The translations under genes and the position numbers were made by a program. Below are positions 62,540 to 64,000 of a stretch of 64,000 nt of DNA, piece after piece. The notes below the pieces were generated by a model, which searched no databases, was not told where the DNA came from, and saw nothing but the letters and a program-made list of their open reading frames with translations. Position 1 is the first letter of the stretch. Every line of letters begins with the position of its first letter. Origin of the DNA: Amyelois transitella (lineage: Eukaryota; Arthropoda; Insecta; Lepidoptera; Pyralidae); NCBI RefSeq assembly GCF_032362555.1, contig NC_083508.1, positions 6,539,001-6,603,000 of the forward strand, read 5' to 3'.

Positions 62540-64000
62540 GGATACCCGTGCATATCGCGGTGCTGGCATTGACTCGGACCATTTACTGGTGATATCCCGG
62601 ATAAGGGGTATCTTCAATCGCTGGCGGCACAGGGTAAGGGAGCAAACCAGCGCTTTGGAAAGAGTAAAAGTAGAAAATTTGCAAGATATGGATGTAGGTA
62701 AGAAGTATATTAATAGACTGAAGGATGAATTTGAAGATTTAGATGAAATGAGCGATATTGAAGATGGATGGAAGGAATTTAAAGAAAGAATTGTGAAAGT
62801 AGCTGTTGAAGTGTGTGGTGTAAGTAGAAGAAGGAAAGGAAAAAATCACAAAAATGCGTGGATGAGTAAAGATGTGCAAGAACATACATACATACATACA
62901 TATGTTCACGTCTATATCCCTTGCGGGGTAGACAGAGCCAACAGTCTTGAAAGGACTGAATGGCCACGTTCTGCTATTTGGCTTAATGATAGAATTGAGA
63001 TTCAAATAGTGACAGGTTGCTAGCCCATCGCCTAAAAAAAGAATCCCAAGTTTGTAAGCCTATCCCTTAGTCGCCTTTTACGACATCCATGGGAAAGAGA
63101 TGGAGTGGTCCTATTCTTTTTTGTATTGGTGCCGGGAACCACACGGACAAGAACTTGTGCGATTAAAGAAGAAAGCATGGCTGGATTTGTTAGCAGCAAA
63201 AGCTAACTTAAGAATGCAAGAGGTTATAGATGAAGATGTGAATGAAGCACGTAAGGAATATAAGAAAATGAAAGATTTGGTTAAGAAAGCTGTGATTAGA
63301 AAGAAAGAAGAGTATAAAGAGGATTTTGATAAAAGGCTATCAGAAGACTATCAGTCAAATCTGAAAGTATTCTGGAAATCCGTAAGGTCAGCCCGAGGAA
63401 ATACTATAACCAGAGAGCTGACTAGGATCAGATGCCAGGATGGTAGCGTTGTGAAAGGAGAAGAATGTGTACTAAAGATATGGAAGGACTATTTTGAAAG
63501 TTTATTTGAAAAAAAGGAAGGAAATAAGAAAGATTTCTGCTATAGCGAAGAAAAAGAGAATGAGATGGAAGGCGAAATTGAAATGTTCGAAATTGTGGAA
63601 GCACTTAAGAGTATGAAAGCGGGAAAGGCTGCTGGGTGTGATAGAGTGTCGGTCGAGATGCTTAAAGCAGGAAAAGGCGTAGTAGCTAGTCAGTTGTACT
63701 GCCTTTTCAATTTGTGTTGGAGAAGCGGCCGAGTACCAAAAGATTGGGGTAAGGCTGTTATCGTGCCACTTTACAAAGGAAAAGGGTCACAGCTGGACTG
63801 CAAAAATTATCGTGGTATAAGCCTGCTTAGCGTCGTCGGCAAATTGTATGCTAAGGTATTGATTAATAGAGTCAGGAATGAAACTGATGACAAAATATGG
63901 GATGCTCAAGCGGGATTTCGAAAGGGAATGGGATGTACTGATCAGGTCTTTTCCTTGCGGTGCATAGCCGAAAAGTTTTTGGCCAAGAGTCAAAAAGTCT
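62540..64000 (+). mobile_element. LINE (RTE-like) with endonuclease tail and reverse transcriptase
   Basis: The end of an apurinic-like endonuclease domain is visible (AYRGAGIDSDHLLVISR), then a charged linker. Reverse transcriptase fingers and palm follow: VFWKSVRSARG, SMKAGKAAGCDRVSVEML, DWGKAVIVPLYKGKG, KNYRGISLLSVVGKLYAK, and DAQAGFRKGMGCTDQVF. The frame is open from 63148 to the window edge. It is interrupted only by the SINE at 62884-63147. The 5' limit is uncertain: the frame starts at 62313, but the first 70 or so residues do not look like LINE protein. Clade assignment is tentative. Confidence 0.88.
62884..63147 (-). mobile_element. Full-length ATGT-tailed SINE nested in the LINE
   Basis: The best-preserved copy of the family, 264 bp, from the (ATAC)n tail on the left to 'gccgggaaccacacgg' on the right. 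The 7-nt CAAGAAC occurs at 62877-62883 and 63148-63154 as a target duplication. Removing the element and one duplication rejoins the LINE reading frame. Confidence 0.92.

Noticed and set aside
62313-63023. 236-codon plus-strand frame starting at ATG 62313 as a host gene
   Set aside because: Its middle is LINE endonuclease and its end runs into the nested SINE. The first 70 residues have no recognisable domain, so it is not a separate gene.

Overview
This is a eukaryotic, insect window, most likely a moth or butterfly (Lepidoptera). It is AT-rich and its genes are split by GT-AG introns. Every recognised protein is an animal family, including one confined to arthropods (a Tweedle cuticle protein). 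The introns and gaps are full of repeats I associate with lepidopteran genomes: Lep1-type Helitrons ending in CTAG, a SINE-like element with an (ATGT)n tail, tRNA-headed SINEs and LINE pieces. The species cannot be named from sequence alone.

Layout from left to right. The last five exons of glycerol kinase run on + (1063-6666), ending in a tail-anchor exon. Convergent with it is a complete five-exon RtcB tRNA ligase on - (7792-10546). Its upstream region carries TATCGATA boxes and a 15-bp inverted repeat. A repeat-rich gap follows, holding a near-perfect 206-bp-arm inverted repeat (13906-14391) just before single-exon NDUFB11 (14590-15018, +). A five-exon, 280-residue WD40 protein I cannot name lies on - (15980-20479). 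A long gap leads to a Tweedle cuticle protein on - (25786-28749). Next is an 8-kb non-coding stretch, then a complete 12-exon SLC5 sodium/solute cotransporter on + (36793-50834). GRASP, the Golgi stacking protein, is complete on - (51431-53962) and convergent with it. LINE remains follow, then the first five coding exons of hyccin/FAM126 on + (57084-61631). The window ends inside a LINE whose reverse transcriptase frame is open to the edge.

The genes do not form a pathway. They are unrelated housekeeping genes (glycerol and energy metabolism, tRNA splicing, complex I, Golgi structure, plasma-membrane PI4P synthesis) plus a cuticle protein and a transporter. I assembled seven genes by matching splice phases; five have complete coding sequences, glycerol kinase and hyccin run past the window or its last readable exon, and the Tweedle first exon is uncertain.

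I found no convincing new biological system. The best observations concern mobile DNA: a SINE nested in a LINE with a 7-bp target duplication whose precise removal restores the frame; sister SINE copies with 12- and 22-bp duplications; a head-to-tail Helitron dimer five bases past a hyccin splice donor; and a young 486-bp palindrome upstream of NDUFB11.
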